A stretch of 64,000 nt of DNA, taken from DATGUP01 sp035301265 (lineage in GTDB: Bacteria; Bacillota; Bacilli; Bacillales; Amphibacillaceae). Below the pieces are notes generated by a model. The model ran no database searches. It saw only the letters and a program-made list of their open reading frames with translations, and had not been told where the DNA came from. Position 1 is the first letter of the stretch, and the number at the start of each line of letters is the position of its first letter. Location: the NCBI GenBank assembly GCA_035301265.1, contig DATGUP010000001.1, forward strand, positions 1 to 64,000, read 5' to 3'. The position numbers and the translations under genes were made by a program. This document shows positions 16,361 to 24,980 of the stretch, one piece after another.

Positions 16361-17002
16361 TTAAAATACTTTTTCTAAGTATTTCAACCTTGGCCCAAAA
16401 CCTTCTGCATCAATTTTATCAGTTATCTCAGGAATGTATTTTTGGTCTGAGATACTATGGTAGTCAACAGAAGTACTAACCTCGATACGCCACTTGGTAT
16501 TCGATAAAACCACCTGAGTTTCTGCGGTATTACCATGGTTACTATGAACAACAGAAGTTACGGCATCGTAAATCTTCGTGCTTAAGTTTACACTATTAAA
16601 ATGACTTTTTATAGTCTCCTTCAGCAATTCATGTTCTTCAATTTCTTCTGGAAGAACATCATTCAATGCTTTTATATAAGCTTGACTCGCTGACAATCCT
16701 GTTTGCTGATAACGATTTTTCTTTTCTTCTATGACTGCTGCCAGCGGTTTCATATCATGGTGCTCGCGTGTTGAAATCGATAAAGGATTATCATCAAATT
16801 GTTCAATCGCCGTTTTTGTTTCATCTACAACAACAGACGTACCAGCTATTGCCGCTTGCTCCGATATGTTCGAGGACTGTGCTCCAGTAACAAAAACATT
16901 GGCTATATTAATGGCAATCAAAAATATAAGGGCCACAATTCCCAAAAGCCAAACCATATAAATTGCCGCATTTCCCCTTTCATTACAAAACAGATCCTTC
17001 AT
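16361..17002 (-). CDS. TadG-like Flp pilus-assembly protein
   Basis: Last gene of the Tad locus. The 213-residue product begins with a short basic leader ending in ERG, followed by a hydrophobic helix (about 12-34), which is the TadE/TadG-like N-terminal region. The rest is exported, helical and charged. Unlike the pilin and the TadE-like protein it has Tyr rather than Glu five residues after the ERG glycine, so it may be membrane-anchored but not processed by a prepilin peptidase. It overlaps the TadE-like gene by four bases. It is much shorter than proteobacterial TadG and lacks a von Willebrand A domain; a separate vWA lipoprotein is encoded upstream. Confidence 0.7.
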   Translation of the reverse strand: MKDLFCNERGNAAIYMVWLLGIVALIFLIAINIANVFVTGAQSSNISEQAAIAGTSVVVDETKTAIEQFDDNPLSISTREHHDMKPLAAVIEEKKNRYQQTGLSASQAYIKALNDVLPEEIEEHELLKETIKSHFNSVNLSTKIYDAVTSVVHSNHGNTAETQVVLSNTKWRIEVSTSVDYHSISDQKYIPEITDKIDAEGFGPRLKYLEKVF

Positions 17003-17385
17003 TCAACCAACACCTGACTCACTACAGATTCATCCAAAGTAATAGAAGTGCTCGGTTTCCACTGGTCCGGGACAAAAATCAGCGAATGACTAACATATAG
17101 ATTAAGTTCGAATTGACCACTATTATCCAGCATCACAACTTCCATTCCTTGATAATCTATGACTGAAGAATTCCCTATTGCCTTTGTAATAGTATTTCGC
17201 GCTTCCTCTATATCCGTTGTTGCCGCATACGTTGTCGCTCCTTCATTAGCAGCCGTTTTAACAGTATGCAAGGCATATCCAGACGCAATGACCTGCCACA
17301 ATAAAAGGAAGAACATAAAAAAGAAAGGCAGTATACCTAAAAACTCAATACTTAAAGCACCTTTTTCATTTTTAAATTTTTTCAT
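16999..17385 (-). CDS. TadE-like pseudopilin
   Basis: Minor pilin-like protein of the Tad secretion system. The 128-residue product has a class III leader: NEKG followed by ALSIEF, giving predicted cleavage after G9 with the conserved Glu five residues into the mature protein (E14). A hydrophobic helix (about 15-35) precedes a small extracellular domain. It is transcribed just before the TadG-like gene, with a four-base overlap (ATGA). Confidence 0.8.
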   Translation of the reverse strand: MKKFKNEKGALSIEFLGILPFFFMFFLLLWQVIASGYALHTVKTAANEGATTYAATTDIEEARNTITKAIGNSSVIDYQGMEVVMLDNSGQFELNLYVSHSLIFVPDQWKPSTSITLDESVVSQVLVE

Positions 17386-17827
17386 GTGGCAATCCCCTGC
17401 TCTCTACAATTTTATTGATCTTGTATTGGATATACCAAATGTGAAAGAAGAATAACAAATACTTATTAACGTCCGCTTCAGCATACACTTCTTCTAATGA
17501 TTCTTTCATTCGGAAAAGCGAATAATACAGCAGTCCTAAAAAGAAATAAGTCAGTATCAAATCGATTGAATCCAACATATACAAACCGACAATGGAGAAG
17601 ACAAATTCACCAATAATAGAGAAGACAATTGAAACGCTTAAATAGATCGTTGCAGCAATCCACCACTTAAAAGGGATGTTATTTTTCTTATCAACAAGTT
17701 GAAAACTTGACCGTAACGATATAAACCAATACCCTATATAAACACCTAGCGTTACAATGGATAATAATATGACTAAGCCTATATTTTTCTTTTTGAATGG
17801 ATAAATGTTCGCTTCTGTCATCGACAC
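17372..17827 (-). CDS. DUF4234-like membrane protein
   Basis: Membrane protein of 151 residues with about three to four helices (17-37, 48-75, 80-103, 122-142). The N-terminal KKNIGLVILLSIVTLGVYIGYWFI segment resembles DUF4234 proteins, whose function is unknown. It ends in the TadE-like gene (14-base overlap), so it is translationally linked to the pilus genes. A role in pilus assembly is inferred from position alone. Confidence 0.6.
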   Translation of the reverse strand: MSMTEANIYPFKKKNIGLVILLSIVTLGVYIGYWFISLRSSFQLVDKKNNIPFKWWIAATIYLSVSIVFSIIGEFVFSIVGLYMLDSIDLILTYFFLGLLYYSLFRMKESLEEVYAEADVNKYLLFFFHIWYIQYKINKIVESRGLPHEKI

Positions 17828-17835
17828 TTCATCCT

Positions 17836-18480
17836 TTATTCTTCAAGTGAATACCGTTGTGTTAAATAAAAAATTAAGAAAGGAAAAATACAAGCATTAA
17901 CAATAGCCCTCATGATGCCGTAAACATAAATGTTGCTCTCAAAGCTGGCAAAAGCCTGCATTAACAAGCTGTATATTAAAATTTGTGTTGATGCGACAAC
18001 AATCAAATCCAGAAAGATAAAGATATTTTCTCTTTTAAGAATACTGCCTGTTTGCCTTAACACCTCTTTAAAGTTCAAATCATGTATAAAAAAAGGAAAA
18101 ACAAGCAGTAATCCACCGCTTATGGCAGTAGGTATAAACGCCAAAGCTACTCCAACCACAGCGATGATATAAAGCGGCAGACTTATTAACAATATCATAC
18201 CAAAATGCTCAAAAAACACTTTTACCAATTCCCAAACGGTCGGTTCTTCTTCGCCATCTATATCACACGTTGTTAATTTTCGATACATGGGAACAATGCA
18301 AATAAAATTCAGGACGATGAAAAAAATATATAGATTTGGATATTGATCTGCTTCTAAATAATCATACATATAATACATTGAAAAATATATAAATAACGAA
18401 AACGGAATAACAATAATCAAGCTGACCATCATAATTTTGATAAGATACCTGTTATAAATTTCAAGACTCGTTTTTATCAT
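17836..18480 (-). CDS. hypothetical polytopic membrane protein in Tad locus
   Basis: I do not recognise the family. The 214-residue product has five to six hydrophobic segments (about 14-36, 46-62, 92-115, 120-137, 155-175, 185-208), and the only charged stretches are short loops. The overall layout resembles DUF975-like or glycerophosphoryl-diester-type membrane domains, without a diagnostic motif. It overlaps the upstream gene by four bases (ATGA) and is nine bases from the next gene, so it belongs to the same transcript. Confidence 0.6.
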   Translation of the reverse strand: MIKTSLEIYNRYLIKIMMVSLIIVIPFSLFIYFSMYYMYDYLEADQYPNLYIFFIVLNFICIVPMYRKLTTCDIDGEEEPTVWELVKVFFEHFGMILLISLPLYIIAVVGVALAFIPTAISGGLLLVFPFFIHDLNFKEVLRQTGSILKRENIFIFLDLIVVASTQILIYSLLMQAFASFESNIYVYGIMRAIVNACIFPFLIFYLTQRYSLEE

Positions 18481-18896
18481 GATTTCTTCCGCTCAATTCT
18501 TTTATTAATTTGCATGAATAAAAAGGCAATCAACATTGTAAACGTAGTGCTTGAAAATAAATTTTCGTTTACAATATCCGGCTTGGCAAGAACTTGTATT
18601 CGAAGGACAATGATTGAGAATAATAAATTCAAAACGGTTAAGACGACCGCTGACAAAAACGCTGCAAAATAAGGTGTTTGTCGATTCCATAACGGTGCAA
18701 AAACCCCAACACTCCCATAGGACACAATAAACGTCGTAAAAATTGACCACTCCACAGACATTAAATTAAAAAAACCGATGATAAAACTGTAGACCATTGT
18801 AATAATAAGACTGACACCAATTGTTTGAATAAAACCTCTGAAATTAAACATATAAACCCTCACCTTGCTTTTTAAACTAATCCTTAGTAATTTCAT
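18477..18896 (-). CDS. hypothetical membrane protein in Tad locus, 139 residues
   Basis: Unrecognised protein with four predicted helices (about 23-45, 50-70, 78-102, 112-130) and a basic C-terminus. The ORF start overlaps the decayed gene end at 18877-18942. Better-placed internal starts exist, such as the ATG at residue 16 (18851; MFNFRGF), which follows GTGAGGG, so the real product may be about 124 residues. It is translationally coupled to the following gene. Confidence 0.5.
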   Translation of the reverse strand: MKLLRISLKSKVRVYMFNFRGFIQTIGVSLIITMVYSFIIGFFNLMSVEWSIFTTFIVSYGSVGVFAPLWNRQTPYFAAFLSAVVLTVLNLLFSIIVLRIQVLAKPDIVNENLFSSTTFTMLIAFLFMQINKRIERKKS

Positions 18897-18942
18897 CCAT
18901 TTCTTCAGGTTTTACCAGCAATACAGGAGATATGAATAAAAA
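18877..18942 (-). pseudogene. decayed 3' end of a paralogue of the 192-residue membrane protein
   Basis: On the minus strand this reads LFLFISPVLLVKPEEMDEITKD followed by a stop codon. That is clearly related to the C-terminus of the intact neighbour at 19032-19610 (LFLAPILLIKPEEMDELMKK). Upstream of it lies a copy of that neighbour's leader region (18948-19020), but nearly all of the coding part is missing. I read it as one copy of a tandem duplication that lost its body by deletion. Confidence 0.7.
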
Positions 18943-18947
18943 CAGCT

Positions 18948-19020
18948 ACCCTGCCTTTCTTTAAATGACTATTCGTTCTATGTCTAGTCAGCCGAATACG
19001 CTATGGAGAGGGATACTATT
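18948..19020 (-). repeat. copy 1 of a 73-base leader repeat
   Basis: Nearly identical to 19617-19690: both begin ACCCTGCCTTTCTTTAAATGACTAT and share GAATACGCTAT further on, with a handful of substitutions and small indels. This copy precedes the decayed gene end; the other carries the ribosome site of the intact gene. Confidence 0.85.
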
Positions 19021-19031
19021 AACATCCGGTC

Positions 19032-19610
19032 CTATTTCTTCATAAGTTCATCCATTTCTTCGGGTTTAATTAATAAAATCGGCGCTAGGAACAATAAAAA
19101 TAAAGCTCCCAAAAATGTAAATAAAGCAAGAGTGATGGCATCCGCGTTAGAAGTGTATAATGAGCCCATGTATGCGGATCCCCCAAAAGAAAGTAAAAAT
19201 CCTAAATAAATCAGATATATTTTCCCTATCTTCGATTTGCTTGGCTTCTGGACGCCGTATGCTATCTTTCTAGCATATACATAAGGTAACGTCACCATAA
19301 TAATGAGCATAACAACACCTATCCAAAAGGTTGGCGTTAGAAAATAAATACGCAACAACGGAATTGAAAAGTGAATAGCAATCACATTTATCATCACAAA
19401 TGATAGTAAAGAAAAATAACGTTTGCTTTCATGTTTTGTTGTCCTCCAAAAGTAGTAAAACAAACATCCAGCAATGAATGCTAATAAAAAGTTAAACATC
19501 AACAACATATAATTTCCATCAGGAACCCAACTCATTAGAAAACCCGTGCCTAACAATAAAATGGTCGTTCCTACGATCCGGCTTTCTTTAAAGGACACTT
19601 CTTTATTCAT
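19032..19610 (-). CDS. hypothetical membrane protein in Tad locus, 192 residues
   Basis: Unrecognised protein with six predicted membrane helices (about 11-28, 33-52, 64-82, 88-110, 130-150, 160-183), a charged loop at 112-128 (KPSKSKIGK) and the C-terminal tail KPEEMDELMKK. Its ribosome site (AAAGGCAGGG) lies in the duplicated leader. A fragment of a second copy follows it, so the family was once present twice in tandem. Its function is unknown; position suggests a role with the pilus or with the secreted repeat protein encoded just upstream. Confidence 0.6.
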   Translation of the reverse strand: MNKEVSFKESRIVGTTILLLGTGFLMSWVPDGNYMLLMFNFLLAFIAGCLFYYFWRTTKHESKRYFSLLSFVMINVIAIHFSIPLLRIYFLTPTFWIGVVMLIIMVTLPYVYARKIAYGVQKPSKSKIGKIYLIYLGFLLSFGGSAYMGSLYTSNADAITLALFTFLGALFLLFLAPILLIKPEEMDELMKK

Positions 19611-19616
19611 ACGGTG

Positions 19617-19690
19617 ACCCTGCCTTTCTTTAAATGACTATGCGCTCTATGTCATGTCAGCTGAATACGCTATAGAGGAGGACACGACTA
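19617..19690 (-). repeat. copy 2 of the leader repeat
   Basis: Partner of 18948-19020. It includes the translation initiation region of the intact 192-residue gene and reaches the stop codon of the secreted repeat protein (19688). Confidence 0.85.
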
Positions 19691-21346
19691 TCCTCCAGGT
19701 TTAAGAAAATTTCCTATTTTTGACATACTATTAGTCACAAAATCTTTGGTTTTATTGAAACCATCTACCACAGCATCATAACCTTTTTTGAAAAAAGTGA
19801 CACTTCCTTCTTTTAATTTTCTGCCAGGTCTTGTGCCATTGAAGAAATAAGTAGTTGAAAATCCTACTCCCAAACCTATTACGGCTCCAATCGCTGTACC
19901 TACGCCCGGGACAAGGGATCCTGCTAAAGCACCCGTTCCCATGGTGGAGGCAAGACTTCCAGCTGCAGTAGATGTCATCCCTATTGCAACATCAGTTGTT
20001 AAAGAAGCGGCAAAATCTGTGGAGGCTAAACCGCTAAAATCTGTAAATCCATCAGAATACTCCGAAATCGAACCGACTGAGGTTAGAGTCACACCAACGG
20101 GACCACCCATTTTCATCATGGTGGAAGGTTTCCAAAAACTTTTGGAAAAAACATTCCAAGACTTGTTCATTGACGATTTCAAAGAACTAACTGTTGCCGA
20201 AAACATGCCGTTTGTTCCGACAAGATTTTTGGATTGCATGAATGCATTATACCTTGCTTCTCCTATGCGTCTTGCATGTGGACCAAAATTTGTTTGATTA
20301 CCATTGTAATCATAGGCTCTGTACCTGTTATAAAACCAATTCCCTATTGAGTGATTCAAATTGTTTTTTCCATAAACGGCGTATTTACCATCAGCCAACT
20401 GATTAAATTTAAAACCGGCAGCTGTTGCAATTAATCCTTGAGCTACGTTGTCACCAAGATTGAGAACATAATTCCTAACATCTATAGCAAAATTTGCCAC
20501 CTTTTCTATGAAATGATCACTCTTCTTCGTTGAATTTAAAATAGTATTCAAAAAGGATGGCGACTCTTCAGCGTCAGTGGCGTTGCCCGCGGATGCATTG
20601 CCACTGGATCCGCTGCCTCCTTCTGTGGCATTCCCATTCGAACCATCACCGTCCTGTTTGGCATGACCATTTTGATCGCTGCCGCCTTGCGTTGCATCAG
20701 CATTAGAGTTGTTGCTGCCCTGTGTAGCATCACCATTTGAACCAGTACCTTCTTCGGCTGCATTGCCATTCGGACCATTACCACCCTGTGTAGCATCCCC
20801 ATTCGAACTATTGCCATTCTGCGGTACATGACCATTTGAACCGGTACCGCCGTGGACCGAATCCTCGCCGGATACCGCATTCCCGGCATCAGTTTGGTCT
20901 CCCGCTTGGACACCGTCACCCGCTTGAGTAGAATCCCCGCCGGATACCGCATTTCCAGTATCAGCTTGATCCCCCGCTTGGACACTGTCGCCCGATTGAA
21001 TAGAGTCTCCACCTAAAATTGGAAAAAGGGATGGCGGTGAATTTGGAGTAATAAATTGGCCATCAGAGTCAGTGCTTCCTTCGATAATTGGTGTCCCTGA
21101 ATTTAAATTACCGCCTGAATCAACAGGAGCCCCATCATTATAGGCTTTCCCATAATCATAAACTTCGCCAGGAGCAATAAAATTTCCTCCAGTAATTGGA
21201 TCGCCGGGAGTGATCACTTCCCCTGGGGTAATCGGTTTACCTGGTGTAAAGGAGCTTGCGATAGTTACCATTGGAAGGACGTTCCAAAATAGAATGGCAA
21301 TGATAAACGCAATAGATAACCGTCTGCTTTGCCTCTTTTTCTTCAT
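19688..21346 (-). CDS. large secreted repeat-rich protein with glycine-zipper C-terminal domain
   Basis: Unrecognised 552-residue exported protein. A signal peptide covers residues 1-31. Residues 32-100 contain repeats of the type ITPGxPITPG. Residues 110-265 are a low-complexity Gly/Asn/Ser/Asp/Gln region built of degenerate units such as GSNGDATQGG and AGNAVSGGDS. Residues 270-552 form a globular-looking domain with several aromatic segments, then an Ala/Gly-rich stretch (STAAGSLASTMGTGALAGSL and GTAIGAVIGLGVGF) that looks membrane-active, and a basic tail. It lies between the vWA lipoprotein and the membrane proteins of the Tad locus. It may be a surface adhesin, a substrate or an effector; the sequence does not decide. 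Confidence 0.7.
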   Translation of the reverse strand: MKKKRQSRRLSIAFIIAILFWNVLPMVTIASSFTPGKPITPGEVITPGDPITGGNFIAPGEVYDYGKAYNDGAPVDSGGNLNSGTPIIEGSTDSDGQFITPNSPPSLFPILGGDSIQSGDSVQAGDQADTGNAVSGGDSTQAGDGVQAGDQTDAGNAVSGEDSVHGGTGSNGHVPQNGNSSNGDATQGGNGPNGNAAEEGTGSNGDATQGSNNSNADATQGGSDQNGHAKQDGDGSNGNATEGGSGSSGNASAGNATDAEESPSFLNTILNSTKKSDHFIEKVANFAIDVRNYVLNLGDNVAQGLIATAAGFKFNQLADGKYAVYGKNNLNHSIGNWFYNRYRAYDYNGNQTNFGPHARRIGEARYNAFMQSKNLVGTNGMFSATVSSLKSSMNKSWNVFSKSFWKPSTMMKMGGPVGVTLTSVGSISEYSDGFTDFSGLASTDFAASLTTDVAIGMTSTAAGSLASTMGTGALAGSLVPGVGTAIGAVIGLGVGFSTTYFFNGTRPGRKLKEGSVTFFKKGYDAVVDGFNKTKDFVTNSMSKIGNFLKPGG

Positions 21347-21394
21347 GCTAACTCCTTTCCATACACATTCAATTTGATCATAGTGTATTCATTA

Positions 21395-22816
21395 TTATTT
21401 ATTTCCTTTATTCTCCTCATATTTTCTTTCTAACTCTTGCAATGCCTCTTTATAAGCATCTTCATTCCAATTTTCTAGTTTCTCCTCAAATTTATCCAGT
21501 TCATCTCTCATCTGGCTATGGTAAGTCTTATTTCGATCTGTTAGACGATCGAAAGTATCTTCTGAAATTTGATTTGTTGATAACAGAGCTTTAAAAATAT
21601 ACTCCAACGATGTTTCTTCTTCTCTGAGTTTTTCTAGATTTCGTGTTACATACACAAAAATGTCCAGACTGTTTTGTACTTCTTTTAAATCTAATTCTTG
21701 TGTGCCTTTTTTCTTCCACTCTTCCCATGCTTCAGCCAGTTCATTAACTCTTTCAAATTCCTCCGCCAATTCGTTTTGATCGTTTGCAGAATGATATAGG
21801 CCTTCAGCGGCATCAGCAATTTCTTTCAAGTGATTTTGACCTTCGCTGTCGACATCAAATCCAATGACATTAATAATTGGTTTGATGTTGGAATCATGGA
21901 ACTCCTGAGCGACTTTAACCGGCTCTGTCTCACACGTTTCCATCCCATCGCTGACCATATATACAATATTGGTATTTTCCTTTCCACTAAATTCCGAAAG
22001 GTCTTCTTTTGCTTTTGACAACGCCAAACCGTTCGGCGTCCATCCGGCCGGTTGAACTTTATCCAATGCTTGGGCAAACGCTTCTTGGTCATATGGATCA
22101 AATCCGTATAAAATGTCTGAGCTGCTGCAAGATAACTCTTTATCGCTTTCTGAACCTGTGCCTTTATGGCCGTAAACCCGCAGTGCCACATTTGTTTCCT
22201 TAGGCAATTCTTCCATAAAGGACATAATGGTTTCCTTTGCTATGTCCATTTTCGTTGTGCCGTCTATTACCTCAGCCATACTACCTGATGCATCTAATAA
22301 GATTTCTACGTTTAACTGTTCTTTAAATTGGTATCTAGGATCCTCTAACTCGGGACTTCCAAGCAATTGGAATTTTAAATGCTTAAGAATGTCATCTTCA
22401 CCATAATAATCGTCTTGTACTAACTTCAAAACTTCTCTAAAGAAATAATCCAGCTCAGCTTTGCTTGGGCTGCTTGAGATTTCAGGCATATCTTCGTCAA
22501 GTTTATCTAATAAAGCGGCCCCTTCTAGCTCCGCTCCATCTTTATTATTAAATACTTTTCGGGCATATTTTCCTTGCTCTAAAGCGGCTAATTCTTCTAT
22601 ATTCGTTGGCAGTGGGTCTGTATCATATTGTTCTGATGAATGCGAATCATCATCGGCTTCATCATTACCATTTTCATCTTGTGTTTCTTCCTCATCAGGG
22701 GTAATAACTGTTCCTTGTTCCATGAGTGCATCATCCTCCTGTTCATCTGTATCATCTGAGCAGCCAGTTAATAGAATCATACCCAAAACACCTAACACTA
22801 CAATTTTTCTCAACAA
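21395..22816 (-). CDS. von Willebrand factor A domain lipoprotein in Tad locus
   Basis: Surface lipoprotein: signal peptide with lipobox LLTGC, lipidated cysteine C19. A very acidic linker (residues 20-66) is followed by the vWA domain with MIDAS motif DASGSM at 175-180 and MVSDGMETC further on. The C-terminal 100 residues are a charged helical region (EEWKKKGTQELDL through KYEENKGNK). vWA domains bind protein ligands through a metal ion. In a Tad locus this is a good candidate for an adhesive or scaffold subunit, the role played by vWA-containing TadG in other bacteria. B. subtilis YwmC/YwmD are distant vWA relatives. Confidence 0.8.
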   Translation of the reverse strand: MLRKIVVLGVLGMILLTGCSDDTDEQEDDALMEQGTVITPDEEETQDENGNDEADDDSHSSEQYDTDPLPTNIEELAALEQGKYARKVFNNKDGAELEGAALLDKLDEDMPEISSSPSKAELDYFFREVLKLVQDDYYGEDDILKHLKFQLLGSPELEDPRYQFKEQLNVEILLDASGSMAEVIDGTTKMDIAKETIMSFMEELPKETNVALRVYGHKGTGSESDKELSCSSSDILYGFDPYDQEAFAQALDKVQPAGWTPNGLALSKAKEDLSEFSGKENTNIVYMVSDGMETCETEPVKVAQEFHDSNIKPIINVIGFDVDSEGQNHLKEIADAAEGLYHSANDQNELAEEFERVNELAEAWEEWKKKGTQELDLKEVQNSLDIFVYVTRNLEKLREEETSLEYIFKALLSTNQISEDTFDRLTDRNKTYHSQMRDELDKFEEKLENWNEDAYKEALQELERKYEENKGNK

Positions 22817-22850
22817 AATAACCCTCCTGGGGAGCTAGACTCCAAACATA

Positions 22851-23054
22851 TTAACCTACCATTTCTTTTATTTTTTCGATAACCTTTGTGATTATTTCAG
22901 TAATGCCGCTTTTCTGGTCACTAACAGCCGTTGAAACAATTCCTAAAATCAATATTAACAATGCCGCGATTCCTAGCCATTCGAGTGACTGTGCCCCTTT
23001 TTCATTATTGAATAACTGGGTGGTCTTGACGTAAAGTTTTGTGAGCTTCTTCAT
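22851..23054 (-). CDS. flp: Flp-family type IVb pilin
   Basis: Major pilin candidate. The 67-residue product has a 20-residue basic leader ending NNEKG, then AQSLEWLGIAALLILILGIV. Cleavage after G20 would put the conserved Glu at position 5 of the mature pilin (E25), the class III signature. The mature protein is very short (47 residues), typical of Flp pilins: one hydrophobic helix and a small charged end. The Leu-Glu-Trp in place of the Glu-Tyr of Gram-negative Flp pilins is a Gram-positive variant. Confidence 0.85.
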   Translation of the reverse strand: MKKLTKLYVKTTQLFNNEKGAQSLEWLGIAALLILILGIVSTAVSDQKSGITEIITKVIEKIKEMVG

Positions 23055-23119
23055 GTAAACTCTCTCCTTTTTAAATCTAATCTTTTAGTTTATTTAAATA
23101 AATAATAAATTAACTATTA

Positions 23120-24049
23120 TTAAAGTAAATCAAACAGATTTTTATTTTGATTAAACATATTCATAACCATCAGCCCGCCTATCAGCACGAGTGAAGACGG
23201 CAAGACAACAAAGGTCGTAATTAATGTAACTTTTGGTGAGGCTTTTGCTGCCTTTTCTTTAATCAATTCTTTCTTTAACTTGCGCATCTCTAATGATTGT
23301 TGATAAAATGTCTTGGAAATCGGGATTCCCAACTTTTCTCCTTGAATCAATGCTTTGATTAAAATTTGGAATTCTTTACTTGTATTTCTTTCCAATAACA
23401 TCCGGTATGCGGATGATCTCGGCACCCCGACTTGAACTTCTTGAATAAACCGACCAAACTCCTCCCGAACCGGTCCTTCAAAGTACGGGATAATATCCTT
23501 TAAAGCCTGATCCAGACTCATTCCCGCTTTTAATGTCACACTCATCGTGTCTAAAAAGTCCGGTAATTGGTAGGTCAATTCTTCCTGCCGCTTTTTGGCT
23601 TTTGATTTTATCCAGAGAATAACAGCCACATACCCGATAATCGGATAGATCATAACGGTTAATTCTGAGAAAGGAAGCCGCAGTATCAAGGCTATTCCGC
23701 CAATAATCAATCCGATTATCATGAAGAGTATTTTCAACCCTTGGAATCTATCCGTTGTTAGCTCGTAGGGATGACCCGCTTCCGTTAACCATTTGGCAAC
23801 ATCGTGATCTTCGCTGTAAAAATTAATTCTCTGTCCGATTGCGGAGAAATCATCGGCGTAATGAAATATTCTCGTCAGTATTTTTTCTTTATGAGTTTGT
23901 TTTTTTGCGAAAATATCCTCAATATAATGCTCATCTTTTATTTTTTTCTTAAGGTCGCTCTTATAAATCGTGTATTCATAACTGTACTTCAGTCCTAAGC
24001 CGATAAAAAAGAGAGTGAGTAATATAAACATGACGATTAATCCATCCAT
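23120..24049 (-). CDS. tadC: Tad platform protein TadC (type II secretion F domain)
   Basis: Inner-membrane platform protein on which the TadA ATPase acts. The 309-residue product has an N-terminal helix, two helices near 105-150, the GspF/T2SSF domain (LPDFLDTMSVTLKAGMSLDQALKDI near 165-190) and a C-terminal helix. It lies five bases after tadB and forms a heteromeric platform with it in characterised systems. Confidence 0.85.
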   Translation of the reverse strand: MDGLIVMFILLTLFFIGLGLKYSYEYTIYKSDLKKKIKDEHYIEDIFAKKQTHKEKILTRIFHYADDFSAIGQRINFYSEDHDVAKWLTEAGHPYELTTDRFQGLKILFMIIGLIIGGIALILRLPFSELTVMIYPIIGYVAVILWIKSKAKKRQEELTYQLPDFLDTMSVTLKAGMSLDQALKDIIPYFEGPVREEFGRFIQEVQVGVPRSSAYRMLLERNTSKEFQILIKALIQGEKLGIPISKTFYQQSLEMRKLKKELIKEKAAKASPKVTLITTFVVLPSSLVLIGGLMVMNMFNQNKNLFDLL

Positions 24050-24053
24050 CTGC

Positions 24054-24980
24054 TCACACCCTTATATTGGTTACTTTACGGACGAGCCAAAATGTCAGAA
24101 CCGTTCCGACAATGAAAAACAGCAGTAAAATGATCCCGATGCCTGTGAATAAAGGGTCTAAAAAACCATCTATAATGTTATTCATCATTAAAACGAGAAA
24201 TATCGGTATAATCGGAACTAGAATCGCGACATAACGCTGTTCGGCTGTCATAGTTTTAATTTCTTGTTTCAATAATTTTCTGTCTTCTAATGTTTGGCTC
24301 ATTTCTTCAAGAATGGCGGAGATATTTCCACCGGCTTTCTTTTGAATTAATATCGTTGCGACAAAGAGTTTAAATTCTTTATTATCAATTCGCGATTCCA
24401 TTTTCCTAATAGCCAAATCAAAAGGTATACCTAAGGATAGTTCGTGCGCCAAGCGTTTAAATTCCATTTTGGCAGGAGCAGCGATCTCTTGAGCGACCAT
24501 TTGGATACCTTGATTTAATGTCATTCCGGATCTTGTGGAATTCGCTAAAACTCTGCATATCTCTGGCAGCTGATCGACTAATCTTTCATGCATTTTATTT
24601 TTACGTGTTGCAAACAGAATACGTTTGCCACCTTCCAGTAAAATGAATGCTATAAAAAAACTAACCAATAGTTTAATGCTAAACATATTGTTTAATAATA
24701 GAATCATTCCCATAAATGCCACAAGTTGTGCCGCGATAAATTCAGACGGTGTCAGTGGAATATTTGCCTGCTGTAATTTTTCATACATTGGTTGTGCCAT
24801 ATCGGATTGATCATATCTGTCTCCTATTAAGACAATAAAACTTTTTCGTTCTGCATCCGGTTTGTAAAATTCTTCTGCATCTTTACGCCAGTTGCGTTTT
24901 GTTTTTCGATAATCCAGCCAATAGGCAAGGGAAAAGATAAAACACAGTGTCGCCATTACAGCAATAATAGCTGGAATCAT
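24054..24980 (-). CDS. tadB: Tad platform protein TadB (type II secretion F domain)
   Basis: Partner of TadC. It has 308 residues, an N-terminal helix, two helices at about 85-120, and the T2SSF domain with LPEICRVLANSTRSGMTLNQGIQMVAQE near 140-170 and KKAGGNISAILEEMSQTLEDR further on. Two C-terminal helices close the protein. Its start overlaps the tadA stop by four bases. Confidence 0.87.
   Translation of the reverse strand: MIPAIIAVMATLCFIFSLAYWLDYRKTKRNWRKDAEEFYKPDAERKSFIVLIGDRYDQSDMAQPMYEKLQQANIPLTPSEFIAAQLVAFMGMILLLNNMFSIKLLVSFFIAFILLEGGKRILFATRKNKMHERLVDQLPEICRVLANSTRSGMTLNQGIQMVAQEIAAPAKMEFKRLAHELSLGIPFDLAIRKMESRIDNKEFKLFVATILIQKKAGGNISAILEEMSQTLEDRKLLKQEIKTMTAEQRYVAILVPIIPIFLVLMMNNIIDGFLDPLFTGIGIILLLFFIVGTVLTFWLVRKVTNIRV

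Noticed and set aside
20580..21010. CRISPR array or DNA-level tandem array
   Set aside because: The repetition is protein-coding, degenerate and without regular spacers; it tracks codons of a Gly/Asn-rich stalk.
20548..21012. Alternative minus-strand frame over the repeats of the secreted protein (Met/Arg/Val-rich)
   Set aside because: It is the shifted reading of the Gly/Asn repeats and its low-complexity composition reflects that; no start signal.
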